From the NCBI RefSeq assembly GCF_000424665.1, contig NZ_KE384223.1, positions 71,376-135,375 of the forward strand: a DNA stretch of 64,000 nucleotides, given 5' to 3'. Made by a program: the position numbers and the translations under genes. The DNA comes from Salinimicrobium terrae DSM 17865. Lineage in GTDB: Bacteria > Bacteroidota > Bacteroidia > Flavobacteriales > Flavobacteriaceae. This document shows positions 62,556 to 64,000 of the stretch, one piece after another; position 1 is the first letter of the stretch, and the number at the start of each line of letters is the position of its first letter. The notes beneath the pieces were generated by a model. The model did not search any database. It saw only the letters and a list, made by a program, of their open reading frames with translations, and had not been told where the DNA came from.

Positions 62556-62590
62556 AATCCTTCTGAAAGAAACTCAGTAGGATTTTTTTT
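62556..62590 (+). terminator. Terminator of maeB
   Basis: AATCCT-t-CTGA and TCAG-t-AGGATT form a stem with one internal mismatch and loop AAGAAAC, followed by TTTTTTTT. It is about 95 bp after the maeB stop. Confidence 0.8.
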
Positions 62591-62664
62591 AGTCCGCCGT
62601 CTTCTTTTGGAAATAACTGTCCGAAAATGCCATTTTTAGGAGGTATTTGTCGTAGCACTTGTGC

Positions 62665-62694
62665 TTTGTCGTCCTTTGAATTTTAGTACATTTG
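62665..62694 (+). promoter_or_regulatory. Promoter of the ruvA-sprA operon
   Basis: TACATTTG (62687-62694) is an exact -7 match; TTTG (62665-62668) lies 18 bp upstream. The ATG of ruvA follows 22 bp after the -7. Confidence 0.75.
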
Positions 62695-62716
62695 ACCACT
62701 CAATTATCTATCTTAC

Positions 62717-63298
62717 ATGATCTACAGCATTAAAGGCCGGCTCGTGGAAAAGAATCCTACTAACGTAGTTATCGACTGCAACGGAGTAGCATATTTTATC
62801 CATATTTCCCTTCATACTTTCTCTCATATTCCTTCACAGGAATCACTGCAGTTATTCACTCACTTGCAGGTGAAAGAAGATTCGCATACGTTGTATGGAT
62901 TTTGGGAAAAATCTGAGCGGGAGATCTTCAGGTTGTTGATCTCGGTTTCGGGGGTTGGTGCGAGCACAGCCCGCAGCATGTTGTCGTCCCTTGAGCCGCG
63001 GCAAATCATGGAAGCCATAGCAGCCGGAGATGTAGCTACAATCCAGGGGATAAAAGGGATTGGAGCGAAAACCGCACAGCGGGTTATTATTGATCTAAAG
63101 GATAAGATCTTAAAAGTCTTTGGAATTGATGAAGTTTCTGCTCCACAAAGCAATACGAACCGCGAAGAAGCGTTATCTGCTTTAGAGACCCTTGGGTATA
63201 CACGAAAGCAATCTGAGAAAGTTGTAGACAAAATTGTGAAGGAAGAACCTGATGCTTCAGTGGAATCTCTTATAAAGCAGGCACTTAAAAAACTATGA
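62717..63298 (+). CDS. ruvA: Holliday junction DNA-binding subunit RuvA
   Basis: A 193-residue RuvA: N-terminal OB domain (MIYSIKGRLVEKNPTNVVID), tandem helix-hairpin-helix (LISVSGVGASTARSML; IQGIKGIGAKTAQRVIIDLKDKI) and the C-terminal domain III that contacts RuvB (EEALSALETLGYTRKQSEKVV). It clamps Holliday junctions for RuvB (48899, elsewhere in the window). Its stop overlaps the sprA start by 4 bp (ATGA), a coupling of DNA repair and gliding genes that is common in Flavobacteriia. Confidence 0.97.
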   Translation: MIYSIKGRLVEKNPTNVVIDCNGVAYFIHISLHTFSHIPSQESLQLFTHLQVKEDSHTLYGFWEKSEREIFRLLISVSGVGASTARSMLSSLEPRQIMEAIAAGDVATIQGIKGIGAKTAQRVIIDLKDKILKVFGIDEVSAPQSNTNREEALSALETLGYTRKQSEKVVDKIVKEEPDASVESLIKQALKKL

Positions 63299-64000
63299 CT
63301 CCTTTGGAGCAGAACTATATTTTCAGGTTTTGGCTTTCACCTTCCTTTGCACTTCTTTGTGTGCTGGTTTTTACGTCGCCTTCCCTTGCACAGGATACTA
63401 TTGTTCAACAGGATACGACTAAAACAGGATATTCCCTTGGAAAAATTCGGTTACCCAACCCGAACAGTATAGTTGCTTCTTATACCTACGATCCCACCCT
63501 TGACCGATATATTTACACCGAAACTCTAGGCAGATTAAATGTCACTGCCCCCCTAATACTTACTCCCGAAGAATATCAGGATTTGGTAATTCAGGAAGAA
63601 ATGCAACAGTACTTCCAGGAGAAGTCGGACGCATTATCGGGAAGAAAAGAGGGTACAGAGGATGGACAACGGGACTTACTCCCCGGCTTTTATGTGAATT
63701 CAGATTTTTTTCAGAATATTTTTGGTGGAGGTGATATTGAATTTATTCCGCAGGGATCGGTTGCACTGGATCTGGGAATTTTATATTCAAAGAGAGATAA
63801 TCCTGCTTTTTCGCCGCGCAACAGGAGCACTTTCACATTCGATTTTGATCAACGAATCCAGCTGAGTCTCCTCGGAAATGTTGGAGAGCGCTTAAAAGTT
63901 ACCGCCAATTACGACACCGAATCAACCTTTGATTTTCAAAACCAGTTAAAGCTGGAATATACTCCTACCGAAGATGATATCATTCAGAAGATTGAGGTGG
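63295..64000 (+). CDS. sprA: Cell surface protein SprA (type IX secretion translocon), N-terminal part
   Basis: The gene starts with ATG 63295, overlapping the ruvA stop, and runs off the window after about 235 codons; the complete protein is above 2,300 residues. A signal peptide (FALLCVLVFTSPSLAQ, residues 19-34) is followed by the typical SprA beginning: KIRLPNPNSIVASYTYDPTL, DRYIYTETLGRLN and LILTPEEYQDLV. SprA forms the giant outer-membrane channel of the type IX secretion system used in gliding and protein export. Confidence 0.95.
   Translation, partial: MTPLEQNYIFRFWLSPSFALLCVLVFTSPSLAQDTIVQQDTTKTGYSLGKIRLPNPNSIVASYTYDPTLDRYIYTETLGRLNVTAPLILTPEEYQDLVIQEEMQQYFQEKSDALSGRKEGTEDGQRDLLPGFYVNSDFFQNIFGGGDIEFIPQGSVALDLGILYSKRDNPAFSPRNRSTFTFDFDQRIQLSLLGNVGERLKVTANYDTESTFDFQNQLKLEYTPTEDDIIQKIEV

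Noticed and set aside
1-64000. tRNA, rRNA and tmRNA genes
   Set aside because: No cloverleaf with a terminal CCA-type arm or rRNA segment was recognised by eye; a covariance-model search would be needed to be certain.

Overview
The window looks like chromosomal DNA of a marine-type member of the Flavobacteriaceae (Bacteroidota). Support: flavobacterial -7 promoter elements (TAnnTTTG) in front of several genes; an alternative complex III (act) cluster fused to a cytochrome oxidase cluster; a sprA gene (gliding / type IX secretion) after ruvA; lipoproteins with acidic surface-export signals; an ECF sigma / FecR / TonB-receptor cassette; and families of palindromic intergenic repeats. The genus cannot be fixed from sequence reading alone.

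Layout. 0-7 kb: small unknown gene, AsmA-like membrane protein, a radical SAM / DUF4130 DNA-metabolism pair, a repeat-filled 1.2-kb gap, hemN. 7.2-8.6 kb: seven copies of a ~143-bp imperfect palindrome with a small GIY-YIG nuclease gene between copies 2 and 3. 8.6-11.5 kb: secreted protein of unknown function and a DUF885 lipoprotein. 11.6-14.9 kb: an AT-rich module on the minus strand (nuclease-helicase of the PF09848/DUF2075 type, HNH nuclease, small unknown protein) in which the two large genes each carry one disabling lesion. 15-21.5 kb: dinB and a short DnaE-type polymerase, separated and followed by a second palindromic repeat family; two nearly identical GIY-YIG genes lie between the two arms of that palindrome, on either side of dnaE. 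21.7-31.5 kb: a minus-strand nitric-oxide/low-oxygen region (quinol NO reductase, Ric iron-sulfur repair protein, a haem-copper-oxidase-like membrane protein, two universal stress proteins, a FixL-like PAS kinase with a receiver-CRP regulator). 31.6-36.2 kb: rimP-nusA-infB with a terminator hairpin in its leader. 36.2-48.8 kb: SPOR protein, then actABCDEF-coxB-coxA, i.e. quinol:cytochrome c oxidoreductase plus terminal oxidase in one operon. 48.9-64 kb: ruvB, a P450, queG, a periplasmic trehalase, two lipoproteins, ECF sigma/FecR/TonB receptor, malic enzyme, ruvA and the start of sprA.

Functional links. Act and Cox subunits together carry electrons from menaquinol to oxygen. The NO reductase/Ric/kinase/regulator block is a plausible stress response to NO and low oxygen, with palindromic operators before ric. 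DinB and DnaE are plausibly a damage-induced translesion pair; tandem operator-like palindromes overlap the dinB promoter.

The most unusual content is the repeat biology. At least four palindromic repeat families share GTCA/TGAC ends, and two of them are each tied to their own type of GIY-YIG nuclease gene. In one family the gene sits between the arms and many shorter gene-less copies exist, which resembles an autonomous/non-autonomous element pair. A second unexplained signal is a polar motif around AAAATGnCATTTTTGGAG that recurs in genes and gaps, almost always in one orientation.
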